Shown here piece after piece: positions 28,645 through 37,364 of a stretch of DNA of 64,000 nt; the stretch's first letter is position 1, and every line of letters starts with the position of its first letter. The notes beneath the pieces were generated by a model, which saw only the letters and a list, made by a program, of their open reading frames with translations, had not been told where the DNA came from and made no database searches. This DNA comes from Achromobacter pulmonis (lineage in GTDB: Bacteria; Pseudomonadota; Gammaproteobacteria; Burkholderiales; Burkholderiaceae_B): assembly GCF_902859765.1 (NCBI RefSeq), contig NZ_CADIJV010000015.1, forward strand, positions 53,571 to 117,570, in the 5' to 3' direction. Position numbers and translations under genes: made by a program.

Positions 28645-30081
28645 TCAAAGGCCCCAGGCCGACAGATCAGGGGTGCGTGCCACTGGCGCCAGCACTGGCT
28701 CCAACATCGCGGCGTGGTCCAGCAGGGCCGCGTCGCTGCCGGCCGGGGCCAGCAACTGCACCGCCATCGGCATGCCTTGCGCGTCGCAGCCGGCCGGCAA
28801 AGCGATCGCGGCCGCGCCCAGGAAGTTGGCGGGGCGCAACAGTTTGCCCAGGCCGGCGTGGCGGACGTCGGCGGCGTCCAGCGCCTGGGCGGCCTGGTCG
28901 CAGGCCGGCATCAGCAGGGCGTCGAAACCCTGCATGGCGGCGGCGAACGTCGCCATGTCGTCCTGGCGCCGTTGCAGCGCGGCCTCGTAGTTGGCCCGCG
29001 CGATACGGCCGCCGGCGGCGATGCGGCCGCGCACCACTTCCCACAGCGGCTGGGCCGGGTCTTCGGCCAGCGCGCCGAAGTAGCGATAGGCCTCGTAGGC
29101 CAGCACCAGCGAGTTGTCGTCCGCCATGCGCGCGAACGACAGCGATGCCGGCGGGTGCCAGGTCTTGGAGGGGATGCCGGCCTGAGCCAGCCGTTCCTGC
29201 GCTTCGAGCCAGATGCGCAGGCCTGCGTCGGCCAGCGCGGTCGGCCACGCCTGCGGCGTCAGTATGGCGATGGCGCCGCCACGGCGCGCGGCCGGCTGGC
29301 GCAGGGCGGCGATGCTGGCCGCGGGCAAGGCCAGCGTGGCGCCGTCGTCGATGTCGGGGCCAGCCAGCAATTGCGTCAGCAGGCGGGCGTCGGCCACGCT
29401 GCGGGCAATAGGGCCAAGTACATCCAGCGTGTCCGACAGCGGCAGACAGCCGGCTCGGCTGATGACACCCGATGACGGTTTGTAGCCCACCACGCCGTTC
29501 AGCGCGGCGGGCGCGCGCACCGAACCGCCCGTGTCGCCGCCCAGCGCCAGGGGCGCCAGGCCCGCCGCCACCGCGACGCCGGCGCCGCTGGACGAACCGC
29601 CGGGCGCGCGCGCGGTGGCCGCGTCCCAGGGATTGCGGGCCGTGCCCTGGGTGGGATTCTGGCCCGACAGGCCGAAGGCGAATTCGGTCATGCGGGTCTT
29701 GCCCAGGATCACCATGCCCTGCGCGGCCAGGCCGCGAGCGGCGGCGGCGCTCTGTTCGCTGACGATGCCGCGCCGGGCCAGCGAGCCGCCGCTGGCGGTG
29801 GTGCCGGCCCATTGCACGCTGTCTTTCACCGCTATCGGTACGCCGTGCAATGGGCCCAGCGAGATGCCGGCGGCCAGCAGGCGGTCTGCGGCCTCGGCCT
29901 GGGCCAGCGCGCGCTCGGCGGTGACTTCGCTGTACGCGGCCAGGGCCGGCGCGCGCGCGATGCGGTCCAGAAAGTGGAGCGTGACCTGGCGTGAATTCAG
30001 CGCGCCGGCGCGGATGGCGCGGGCGAGTTCGCGAGCTTCTCGGAAATGCAGGGCGGTGTCTTGATCGGGCATGGCGCTCAT
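28645..30081 (-). CDS. Amidase-signature family amidohydrolase
   Basis: Hydrolyses a carboxamide; the substrate is unknown. The 478-residue protein contains the full amidase signature with the Ser-cisSer-Lys triad: Lys in PIAVKDSVQW (about 87), the glycine/serine-rich APGGSSSGAGVAVAAGL and GGDTGGSVRAPAAL, with the nucleophile Ser in the latter. MSAMPDQDT or MPDQDT (30072) may be the true start. Downstream of it on the same strand is nothing; upstream lies the MFS transporter gene, and a divergent Lrp-like regulator follows, suggesting a transport-plus-hydrolysis unit for an amide compound. Confidence 0.9.
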   Translation of the reverse strand: MSAMPDQDTALHFREARELARAIRAGALNSRQVTLHFLDRIARAPALAAYSEVTAERALAQAEAADRLLAAGISLGPLHGVPIAVKDSVQWAGTTASGGSLARRGIVSEQSAAAARGLAAQGMVILGKTRMTEFAFGLSGQNPTQGTARNPWDAATARAPGGSSSGAGVAVAAGLAPLALGGDTGGSVRAPAALNGVVGYKPSSGVISRAGCLPLSDTLDVLGPIARSVADARLLTQLLAGPDIDDGATLALPAASIAALRQPAARRGGAIAILTPQAWPTALADAGLRIWLEAQERLAQAGIPSKTWHPPASLSFARMADDNSLVLAYEAYRYFGALAEDPAQPLWEVVRGRIAAGGRIARANYEAALQRRQDDMATFAAAMQGFDALLMPACDQAAQALDAADVRHAGLGKLLRPANFLGAAAIALPAGCDAQGMPMAVQLLAPAGSDAALLDHAAMLEPVLAPVARTPDLSAWGL

Positions 30082-30156
30082 GAAAAGGAAAAGCTCTCCG
30101 GCCCCTTGGGGGAGCCGGAAAGCAATGTTAGGGGGCGTGGGAGCCTGGGGTGCGTG

Positions 30157-31461
30157 CTACTTGAGCGATTGGCCCCGGGTCTCCGGCATGCGGATGAAGG
30201 TGATCAGCGTGATGACAGCGCCCGCCAGTACGTAGTAGAAGAACCAACGCTCCATGCCCTTGCTTTGCAGCCAGGTCAGCAGGTATGGCGTGGTGCCGCC
30301 CAGCAGCGCCACAACCAGGTTGTAGGGCGTGCCGATGCCCACGGCGCGCACGCTGGTGGGGAATTGCTCCGACATGATGGCCGGCGCGATCGACGTGTAC
30401 ATGGCGTACAGCACCAGGCCGAACAGTTCCACGGCCAGGATCGAGCCGAACGACGGGCCCAGCGTGGTCATCAGCGGATAGAAGAACAACAGGTAGCCGG
30501 CGGCGAAGAAGATCAGTTGCGGCTTGCGGCCGATGCGGTCGGACAGCAGGCCGAACAGGGGTTGCACCAGCATGAACACGATCAGCGCCACGGTGTTGGC
30601 GGCGAACGCCACTTGCGGATCGGCCTTGACCTGGCGGATGGCGTAGGTGGGCACGTAGGCCACGAAGATGTAGAACGCGAATGTGGTCAGGATGGAGAAG
30701 CCGACGATACGCAGCACTTCACGCGGATGCTCGCGCAGCAGGGTGCGCAGCGGCTGCTTTTCGACGCCGGCCTTCTTGGCGTGCGAGAACGCCTCGGTTT
30801 CGGGCACCGAGCGGCGGATCCACATGCCGGCCAGGCCGCCCAGCGCGCCCAGGAAGAACGGAATGCGCCAGCCCCAGGCGGCCATCTCGGCCTTGGTCAG
30901 GACCGAGGTCAGCAGCCAGCCCACGGCCGAGGCGGCCAGGATGCCCACGGCGGCGCTGAAAAAGACGAAGCTGGAATAGAAGCCGCGTTTGTTGGGCGGC
31001 GCCATTTCCGCCAGGAAAGTCGTGGCCGAGGCATACTCACCCCCCAGGGACAGGCCTTGCAGCAAACGCGCGGCGGTCAGCAGCAGGGGGGCGGCCAGTC
31101 CGATGGTGGCATAGGTCGGCGTGACCGCGATGATCAGCGAGCCGCCGGCCATCATCAGGATGGTCAGGCCCAGCGCCGCCTTGCGGCCATAGCGGTCGGA
31201 AAAAATGCCCAGCACCCAGCCGCCCACCGGGCGCATGAAGAAGCCGACGGCGAAAATGCCGAAGGTGGCCAGCAGGGCGGCGGTCTCGTTGCCTTCGGGG
31301 AAGAACTGGCGGGAGAAGAAGATGGCGAACGACGCGTAGATGGTCCAATCGAACCATTCCACCGCATTGCCTACACTACCGGCCAGAATCGTGCGGGCGC
31401 GCGATACGGGCGCAGCGTTTGCCCCCTGCGCGGCGCGCAGGGTTGCGGAAGGGGTACTCAT
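30157..31461 (-). CDS. MFS transporter, metabolite:H+ symporter (ProP/MHS-like) family
   Basis: A 434-residue inner-membrane transporter with twelve predicted helices. Family marks are GNAVEWFDWTIYASFAIFFS at helix 1, FFMRPVGGWVLGIFSDRYGRK between helices 2 and 3 (21 residues, at about residues 74-94), and LQGLSLGGEYASATTFLAEM in helix 4. MHS members take up organic acids, betaines or shikimate with protons. The amidase gene follows 75 bp downstream on the same strand, and the regulator gene starts divergently 113 bp upstream. Confidence 0.92.
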   Translation of the reverse strand: MSTPSATLRAAQGANAAPVSRARTILAGSVGNAVEWFDWTIYASFAIFFSRQFFPEGNETAALLATFGIFAVGFFMRPVGGWVLGIFSDRYGRKAALGLTILMMAGGSLIIAVTPTYATIGLAAPLLLTAARLLQGLSLGGEYASATTFLAEMAPPNKRGFYSSFVFFSAAVGILAASAVGWLLTSVLTKAEMAAWGWRIPFFLGALGGLAGMWIRRSVPETEAFSHAKKAGVEKQPLRTLLREHPREVLRIVGFSILTTFAFYIFVAYVPTYAIRQVKADPQVAFAANTVALIVFMLVQPLFGLLSDRIGRKPQLIFFAAGYLLFFYPLMTTLGPSFGSILAVELFGLVLYAMYTSIAPAIMSEQFPTSVRAVGIGTPYNLVVALLGGTTPYLLTWLQSKGMERWFFYYVLAGAVITLITFIRMPETRGQSLK

Positions 31462-31474
31462 AAGGGCCTCGGGA

Positions 31475-31495
31475 TTTATTTTTTGGTCAAATAAA
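31475..31495. promoter_or_regulatory. AT-rich dyad between the MFS and Lrp-type genes
   Basis: TTTATTT (31475-31481) and AAATAAA (31489-31495) form a 7-bp perfect dyad around TTTGGTC in the divergent intergenic space, a reasonable Lrp/AsnC-type operator by shape and position. Confidence 0.45.
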
Positions 31496-31574
31496 CCAGA
31501 AAATTTTGTGTTTTTATCAATGCGCGAACGTTAGATTAATGAATATGGTCACGTCAAGTAAGGGTAAGTCCCTA

Positions 31575-32549
31575 ATGCCGTCGCTCGATGACACCGATCT
31601 GGCCTGCCTGATGGCACTGCAGGCCGACCCGCGCGCCTCCTGGCGCGAGCTGGGTGCGGCCACCGGCATCGCCGAGCGCACCGTGGCCCGGCGCATCAAG
31701 CGATTGATGGACGCCGACGCCCTGCGCGTCATCGCCGAGGCCGATCCGCTCGCGACCGGGCGCGGTGTGGTGCTGCACGCCTGGGTGCGCTGTCGCTCGG
31801 GCCGGGTGGCCGAGGCGGCCGAGGCGCTGGCGCAGCTCGGCATCGCGCAGCTGGTGGTGACCCTGGCGGGCAGGGCCGATCTGATGGCCGAACTGACTCT
31901 GGCGGATGCGGCCGACATGCCCGACGTGGTGACGCGGGTGCTGCCTTCGATCGATGGGGTCGAGCAGGTGGAGGCACGGCTGGTGCTGCGGCCTTTTCGC
32001 CGCGCCGGTCAATGGCGTATCCAGCCCGATGGCAGCACGCCCGTCGCGCCGGAACCCGCCCCGCCGCAGGCGCCCGTGGCGTTGACCGACCCCGAACAAC
32101 GCATCGTTGCGCACTTGATGCGCGACGGGCGCGCCAGCCTGGCCGAATTGGCCGCGCAGGCCGAGGTCAGCGAGCCCACCGCCCATCGCCTGTTGCAGCA
32201 TCTGGTGGAGCGGCGCGCACTGAGTTTTCGCGTGGAGGTCGAGCCGGCCCTGGTGGGGTTTCCCGTCGAGGCGGTGATTTCGGTGCAGGTGCGGCCGCAG
32301 GCGGTCGACGCCCTGGCGGCCCATCTGGCGCTGGATCCGAACACGCGCTGCCTGTTCGGCACCAGTGGCGCCTCCCAATTGTTCTGGCACGTCCTGTGCC
32401 GCGACAGCCTGCATTTGTGGGATGTGGTCACGCGCAGGCTGGGCGAGCTCGATGGCGTGCTGGCCTGCGAAGTGGGGGTGGTGATGCGCGCCTACAAGCG
32501 TTGCGGCATCGTGCGCGCCGGCGCGCGGCTGGGCGCCGAGGCGGCCTGA
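31575..32549 (+). CDS. Lrp/AsnC-family regulator with two tandem modules
   Basis: Transcription regulator of 324 residues, twice the usual 150-160. It has an N-terminal helix-turn-helix (DDTDLACLMALQADPRASWR, TGIAERTVARRIKRL) and ligand-type region up to about residue 140, a linker rich in Pro/Ala, then a second helix-turn-helix (LTDPEQRIVAHLMRDGRA, VSEPTAHRLLQHL) and a second ligand region. Start MPSLDDTD is preferred over upstream ATGs. It is divergent from the MFS-amidase genes and probably controls them. Confidence 0.85.
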   Translation: MPSLDDTDLACLMALQADPRASWRELGAATGIAERTVARRIKRLMDADALRVIAEADPLATGRGVVLHAWVRCRSGRVAEAAEALAQLGIAQLVVTLAGRADLMAELTLADAADMPDVVTRVLPSIDGVEQVEARLVLRPFRRAGQWRIQPDGSTPVAPEPAPPQAPVALTDPEQRIVAHLMRDGRASLAELAAQAEVSEPTAHRLLQHLVERRALSFRVEVEPALVGFPVEAVISVQVRPQAVDALAAHLALDPNTRCLFGTSGASQLFWHVLCRDSLHLWDVVTRRLGELDGVLACEVGVVMRAYKRCGIVRAGARLGAEAA

Positions 32550-32592
32550 TCGGCCGGCCGCGGGGGCGTGCCGGGCGCCTTGCAGCCGGCCC

Positions 32593-35082
32593 CTAGGCGC
32601 CCAGATAGGCCCGCGCCAACGCGCCGTCCGCGGCGATCTCGCGCGCCGCGCCCTGCGCCGCCACGCGGCCGGATTCCAGCACGTAGGCGCGGTCGGCCAG
32701 CGACAGGGCCAGCGCCGCCATCTGGTCCACCAGCAGGATCGTCATGGATTCGGCCCGCAGCTGATCCAGCGCCTCGAACAGTTCGTCGATGATCTTCGGC
32801 GCCAGCCCCAGCGATGGCTCGTCCAGCAGCAGGATCACCGGTTTGGACATCAGTCCGCGGGCGATCGCCAGCATCTGCTGTTCACCCCCGGACAGCAGGC
32901 CGGCGCGCTGGTGCAGCCGTTCGCGCAGGCGTGGAAAGCGCGCCAGCATTTCCTGCACGCGCGCTTCGCGGTCGGCCGGATGCAGGAAAGCGCCCAACCG
33001 GATGTTGTCCAGCACGCTCAAATCCGCGAATACCTGGCGCCCCTCGGGCACCAGTACCAGGCCGCGCGCCACGATGCGGTCGGCGCTCAAACCCTGCAAT
33101 TCCTGTCCCTGCAGGTGCATGCCGCCTTGCGCCGGGCGATGCAGGCCGGCCAGCGTGCGCATCAACGTCGATTTGCCGGCGCCGTTGGCGCCCAGCAGCG
33201 CCACCATTTCGCCCTGGCGGACTTGCAGGTCGATGCCATGCAATACCGGATTGGCGCCGTAGCCGGTGGTCAGGTTGCCCACGCCCAGCACTTCCGGCGT
33301 GAGACCCGTGGTGGCCGGGCGCGCACGCGCCGCTGGCGTATGCCGGGCCGCGTCGTCGCCCAGATAGGCCTGTCGCACCGCGTCGGATTGCTGGATGTCG
33401 TCGGGACCGCCCTGGGCCAGCTCGCGTCCCGCGTCGATGGCCACGATGTGGTCGGAGACCCCCATCACCAACGCCATGTCGTGTTCCACCAGCAGTATCC
33501 CGGCGCCGGCGTCGGCGATGCGTCGCAGCAGGGTCGCCAGCCGTGTCTTGTCTTCGCGCGACAGGCCGGCCGCGGGTTCGTCCATCAGCAGGATGTCGGC
33601 ATCAGTGGCCAGCGCGCGGGCGATTTCCACCAGGCGCCGGTCGACGTGCGCCAGATCGGCGGCGGGCGCGTCCAGTGCGCCTTCATAACCGCAGAAGGCC
33701 AGCAGCGCGCGGGCCCGTTCGCGGGCGTCGGGCGACAGATAACGCCGCGCGGCCAGCAGGCCGCCCAGCCGGCCGCGCAATAGGCCGAGGGCGACGTTGT
33801 CCTCCACGCTCAGCGTGTCGAACAATTGCGAGGTCTGGTAGGTGCGCGCGATGCCCGCGCGCGCCACGCGGTAAGCGGGCAGGCGCGCCAGGGGCACGGT
33901 CCCCAATGCAACCCGGCCGTCCGTCGGCTGGTAATAGCCGCTGAGCATGTTGATGACGGTGGATTTGCCCGCGCCATTGGGACCGATCAGCGCGGTAATG
34001 GCGCCGGGCGCGACCTGGAAGGACACGCCCTGCACCGCGCGCACGCCGCCGAAAGTCATTGTCAGCGCATCGGCGCGCAGGGCGCGGCGAGTCCGGCCCG
34101 AGGTCGCCAGTGCGCCCTGGCGCGGCGCCAGCCTTGGCGTCATGCGGCGCCGCTGCCAGCGCGCCAGCAGGCCGGCGGCGCCATCGGGCGCCGCCCACAA
34201 CACCACCAGCAGGAAGGCGCCGAAGAACAGCAGGCGGTATTCCTCCAGGCTCGACAGCAGTTCCGGCAGCAGGCCGACCACCACCGCGCCCAGCAGCGGC
34301 CCGGCCAACGAGCCCGCGCCGCCGATCGTCACGGCCAGCACGAACAGGATCGACTGCATGAAATTGAAATTGTGCGGCGTGATCATGCCGGCCTGCGATG
34401 CATACAGGCCGCCGGCCAGGCCCACCACGGCCGCCGACACCATGAACGCCATGGCCTTGACCAGCAGGGGACTGATGCCGATGGATTCGCTGGCCGTCTC
34501 GCTGTCCTTGACCGCGCGCATCGCCGCGCCCCATGTGCCGCGCGCCAGCAACGCATAGCCGCCCAGGGCCGCGAACACGGCCACGATCGCCAGCATCGCC
34601 ACGCCGCGATCGCCGCCCAAGGCACCGAGGGCCGGCTGTGCGATGCCCATCAAGCCGTTCTGGCCGCCGCTGATATCGCCGCCTTCGATCAGCGCGTGCT
34701 CCACGATGAAGCCGAAAGCGATGGTGATCATTGCCAGGTAAGGCCCCTGGACCCGCAGCGCCGGAATCGCCAGCAGCAATCCGAACGCGCCCGCCACCAG
34801 GGCCGCGGCCGGCCACGCCAGCCAGAAGCTCCAGCCCGCCTGGCCGGTCAGGATCGCCACCGTGTACGCGCCGATGGCGTAGAACGCCGCGTGGCCGAAA
34901 GACATCTGCCCGGTCAGCCCCAGCAGCACGTTCAGGCCGATGCCGGCCAGCGCCAGCAGCGCCACATTGCCCAACACGAAAACGTAGTACCCATTGACGG
35001 TGGCCGCCAGGGCCAGGCTGGCGATGGCCAGCAGGGCGTAGGCGGCCAGGGCCGGCCGCCAGGCCGCATTTCGCTTCTGCAT
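32593..35082 (-). CDS. Fused LivM permease, LivG ATPase and LivF ATPase (branched-chain-type ABC transporter)
   Basis: One continuous frame of 829 residues encodes three transporter parts. Residues 1-313 are a LivM-type permease with multiple membrane segments (GLNVLLGLTGQMSFGHAAFY). Residues 330-575 are a LivG ATPase with Walker A GPNGAGKST at about 367 and LLMDEPAAGLS. Residues 595-829 are a LivF ATPase with Walker A GANGAGKST at about 631, LSGGEQQMLAIARGL and LLLDEPSLGLAP. An internal ATG at 34143 (residue 314) could also start a LivG-LivF protein, but no stop separates the parts and no start separates LivG from LivF. The start MQKRNAAWRP overlaps the livH stop. Substrate may be amino acid, amide or urea-like. 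Confidence 0.9.
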   Translation of the reverse strand: MQKRNAAWRPALAAYALLAIASLALAATVNGYYVFVLGNVALLALAGIGLNVLLGLTGQMSFGHAAFYAIGAYTVAILTGQAGWSFWLAWPAAALVAGAFGLLLAIPALRVQGPYLAMITIAFGFIVEHALIEGGDISGGQNGLMGIAQPALGALGGDRGVAMLAIVAVFAALGGYALLARGTWGAAMRAVKDSETASESIGISPLLVKAMAFMVSAAVVGLAGGLYASQAGMITPHNFNFMQSILFVLAVTIGGAGSLAGPLLGAVVVGLLPELLSSLEEYRLLFFGAFLLVVLWAAPDGAAGLLARWQRRRMTPRLAPRQGALATSGRTRRALRADALTMTFGGVRAVQGVSFQVAPGAITALIGPNGAGKSTVINMLSGYYQPTDGRVALGTVPLARLPAYRVARAGIARTYQTSQLFDTLSVEDNVALGLLRGRLGGLLAARRYLSPDARERARALLAFCGYEGALDAPAADLAHVDRRLVEIARALATDADILLMDEPAAGLSREDKTRLATLLRRIADAGAGILLVEHDMALVMGVSDHIVAIDAGRELAQGGPDDIQQSDAVRQAYLGDDAARHTPAARARPATTGLTPEVLGVGNLTTGYGANPVLHGIDLQVRQGEMVALLGANGAGKSTLMRTLAGLHRPAQGGMHLQGQELQGLSADRIVARGLVLVPEGRQVFADLSVLDNIRLGAFLHPADREARVQEMLARFPRLRERLHQRAGLLSGGEQQMLAIARGLMSKPVILLLDEPSLGLAPKIIDELFEALDQLRAESMTILLVDQMAALALSLADRAYVLESGRVAAQGAAREIAADGALARAYLGA

Positions 35083-35960
35083 CAGACTTTCCTTACCGCG
35101 GCGCGGCCGAACAATCCATTGGGGCGCATGGCCAGGATGACGATGACCAGCGCGAAGCTGATGATCTGGGTATAGCCAGAGCCGAGCGCGACCGTGATCA
35201 ATGCTTCGGCCACGCCGAACAGCAGGCCCGCGAGCATTACGCCCCAGGCGCTGGTGATACCGCCCAGGATGGCGACCACGAAAGCCTTCAATCCGAACAA
35301 CGTGCCCATGTCCGCCTGCACATTGAACAGGGGCGCGACCAGTGCGCCGGCCACGCCCGCGAACAGGGTCGATACGGCAAAGGCCGCCATGATGGCGCGC
35401 CGCACCGGGATGCCCATCAGGCGCGCCGCGTTCGGGTTCTGCACCACCGCCAGCAGCGCCACGCCCCAGCGGGTACGACGCGACAGGGTGTGCAGGGCCG
35501 CGGCCAGCGCCAACCCCACCAGCGGGATCAGCAACTGCAGCGGATAGATGCCCAGGCCCAGCCCGCCGATCGCCACCGGCGCCTGCGCCAGGGGCGAGGG
35601 CAGGCTGCGGGGTTCCTTGCCGAACGTGAACATCACCACGTTGTCCAGCACGATGCCCAGCGCCACGGTCGACATCAGCCAGGCGTTCGAACCGCGGCTG
35701 GCAAAGGGGCGCACCGCCAGCCGCTCGACCACCAGGCCATACAGGGCGCACAGGGCCAGGGCCGGCGGCAGCGCCGCCAGCAACGGCCAGCCCAGCGTCT
35801 GCGCGAAGGTATAGGTCAGCACCGCGCCCAGCATCATGGAGCTGCCCTGGGCGAAATTGACCGTGCCCGACACGGCATAGGTCAGGTAGAAGCCCAGGGC
35901 CATCAGCCCATACATGCTACCCAGGCCCAGGCCGCTGACGATGGCGGACATCCACAGCAT
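35082..35960 (-). CDS. LivH-type branched-chain amino acid ABC permease
   Basis: Inner-membrane permease of 292 residues with about eight hydrophobic segments and the family marks SMYGLMALGFYLTYAVSGTVNFAQG (positions 15-39, of which the core is GTVNFAQG), ERLAVRPF and GGITSAWGVMLAGLLFG. It shares one base with the downstream fused gene and follows the receptor gene after 17 bp. With the fused permease/ATPases it supplies the second transmembrane half of the transporter. Confidence 0.92.
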   Translation of the reverse strand: MLWMSAIVSGLGLGSMYGLMALGFYLTYAVSGTVNFAQGSSMMLGAVLTYTFAQTLGWPLLAALPPALALCALYGLVVERLAVRPFASRGSNAWLMSTVALGIVLDNVVMFTFGKEPRSLPSPLAQAPVAIGGLGLGIYPLQLLIPLVGLALAAALHTLSRRTRWGVALLAVVQNPNAARLMGIPVRRAIMAAFAVSTLFAGVAGALVAPLFNVQADMGTLFGLKAFVVAILGGITSAWGVMLAGLLFGVAEALITVALGSGYTQIISFALVIVILAMRPNGLFGRAAVRKV

Positions 35961-35977
35961 GCGTCTCTCCCTTCCGG

Positions 35978-37168
35978 CTACTGCACGCCCTTGACGGGCA
36001 GGATGCGGTTGTCGACGAAGTGGGTCCAGACATAGTCGTCTTCGCGCAGGGCATCGTGCGAAGCCGGCGTGAAGGGTTGCTCATAGGTCTTGATCAGGCC
36101 TTCGTACTTGCCGATCTTGTAGAAGCCCTGGCGTACCGCGTCGCCGTCGGTCGAGCCGGCCTGCGCAATGGCCAGTGCCGCCAGTTGCATGCCGTCGTAG
36201 GCGTTGGCCACGCCCACGGCCGGGGTTATGTCCTGCGGCCCTTTGATGTCGGCATACTTGGTCTTGAGCGCCTGCATCACTTTCTCGCCCACCGGGCCGA
36301 GCTTGCCGAAGAAACTGTAGGTCTGTACGAAATGCACGTTCTTGGCGTTGGGACCGGCCAGTTCGGTGAAGCGGCCGCCGGCGGGCCCCCAATGCGATAC
36401 CACCGGCACTTTCCAGCCCATGCGGTCCAGCGATTTCACGACCTGCGCGGAGGGCCCCACGTTACCCACCATGAACAGCGTATCGGCGCCCGCCGCCTTC
36501 AGGCGGCTCAGTTGCGGCGTCACGTCCAGGTCGTTCGGCTGGAATTTCTCGACGCCGGCCGGGGCGATCCCGGCGGTCGCCAGGGCCGCGGCCAGGCCCT
36601 TTTCGTTCGATTCGCCCCAGGGGTTGTTGACCAGAATCATGCCGGGCTTGGCGCTCTGGAAGGTCTTGCGGGCGTACTGCACCATGGCGCTGTCGACGAT
36701 CTCATCCATCGCCGAGACGCGGAACACGAAATTGGGGTTGCCCTTGTTGTGGGTGATCGCGGTGCCCGCGGCCCAGGGGCCCATGAACGGCACCTTCTCC
36801 TGGTTGACGATGGGCACGATCGCCATCGATACCGGCGTGTCCAGGCCACCGAACAGCACGGTCACCTTTTCCTTGTAGATCAGCTCGCGCGCGGCGGCCA
36901 TGCCCTTGGCCGGGTTGCCTTCGTCATCGCGGCGCACCAGCACGATCTGGCGGCCGCCGAGCAGGCCGCCCTTGGCGTTGATTTCGTCGATGGCGATGGT
37001 CATGCCACGCGTCAGCGCCTCGCCGGCGCGCGCCGACTCGCCCGAGAGGGCGGTGATCAGGCCGATCTTGATCGGGTCGGCGGCCAGCGCGGGTTGCGCG
37101 GCCAGGCCGGCCGCGAAGAGGGTGGCGGCGGTCGCGCGGAGCATGAAGGAACGGCGGGTCGGGCGCAT
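35978..37168 (-). CDS. Periplasmic receptor of the branched-chain-type ABC transporter (LivK-like)
   Basis: Periplasmic-binding protein of 396 residues. A signal peptide RRSFMLRATAATLFAAGLAA ends near PALAADPIKIG. The mature part shows the type I family blocks IGLITALSGESARAG, INAKGGLLGGRQI and FVFRVSAMDEI. Start at MRPTRRSF (37168) is preceded by AGGAG at 7 bp; the frame opening upstream at 37246 is rejected. It is the first gene of the operon, and a sigma-54-type promoter lies about 60 bp upstream. Ligand specificity cannot be read, but the neighbouring deacetylase hints at a purine or amide compound. Confidence 0.92.
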   Translation of the reverse strand: MRPTRRSFMLRATAATLFAAGLAAQPALAADPIKIGLITALSGESARAGEALTRGMTIAIDEINAKGGLLGGRQIVLVRRDDEGNPAKGMAAARELIYKEKVTVLFGGLDTPVSMAIVPIVNQEKVPFMGPWAAGTAITHNKGNPNFVFRVSAMDEIVDSAMVQYARKTFQSAKPGMILVNNPWGESNEKGLAAALATAGIAPAGVEKFQPNDLDVTPQLSRLKAAGADTLFMVGNVGPSAQVVKSLDRMGWKVPVVSHWGPAGGRFTELAGPNAKNVHFVQTYSFFGKLGPVGEKVMQALKTKYADIKGPQDITPAVGVANAYDGMQLAALAIAQAGSTDGDAVRQGFYKIGKYEGLIKTYEQPFTPASHDALREDDYVWTHFVDNRILPVKGVQ

Positions 37169-37230
37169 CAGGCACTCCTGGAAAAGTGGAATGGATCTTG
37201 CATGGGTCAAGTGCTGCTGCCGTTCCCGAT

Positions 37231-37245
37231 GCAAGATCCGTGCCA
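37231..37245 (-). promoter_or_regulatory. Sigma-54-type promoter of the liv-type operon
   Basis: On the minus strand: TGGCAC, 5 nt, TTGCA, with GG and GC exactly 10 nt apart, the consensus -24/-12 spacing. It lies about 60 bp before the receptor start, so the leader would be about 50 nt. A half-conserved NtrC-like site (TTGCACC, 37355-37361, second arm poor) lies about 140 bp upstream of the expected start, overlapping the start of the divergent gene. Confidence 0.7.
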
Positions 37246-37288
37246 CCCCCGCCAGGGGGGCTCGGCGCAGGGGGGATGCGGTTGTTTG

Positions 37289-37298
37289 TCAACGTTGA
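37289..37298. promoter_or_regulatory. Palindrome in the liv/deacetylase intergenic region
   Basis: TCAACGTTGA is a perfect 10-bp palindrome between the two divergent transcripts, a possible operator for the nearby GntR-family regulator (gene at 38353). The 37246-37285 part of the gap is a G-rich stretch with CCCCC/GGGGGG repeats and no gene. Confidence 0.35.
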
Positions 37299-37364
37299 TA
37301 GCTTGCTTTTGTTCTCAAAAATCCAGAATTTTGTTCACAATCATGCATCAGGATTTGCACCAAA

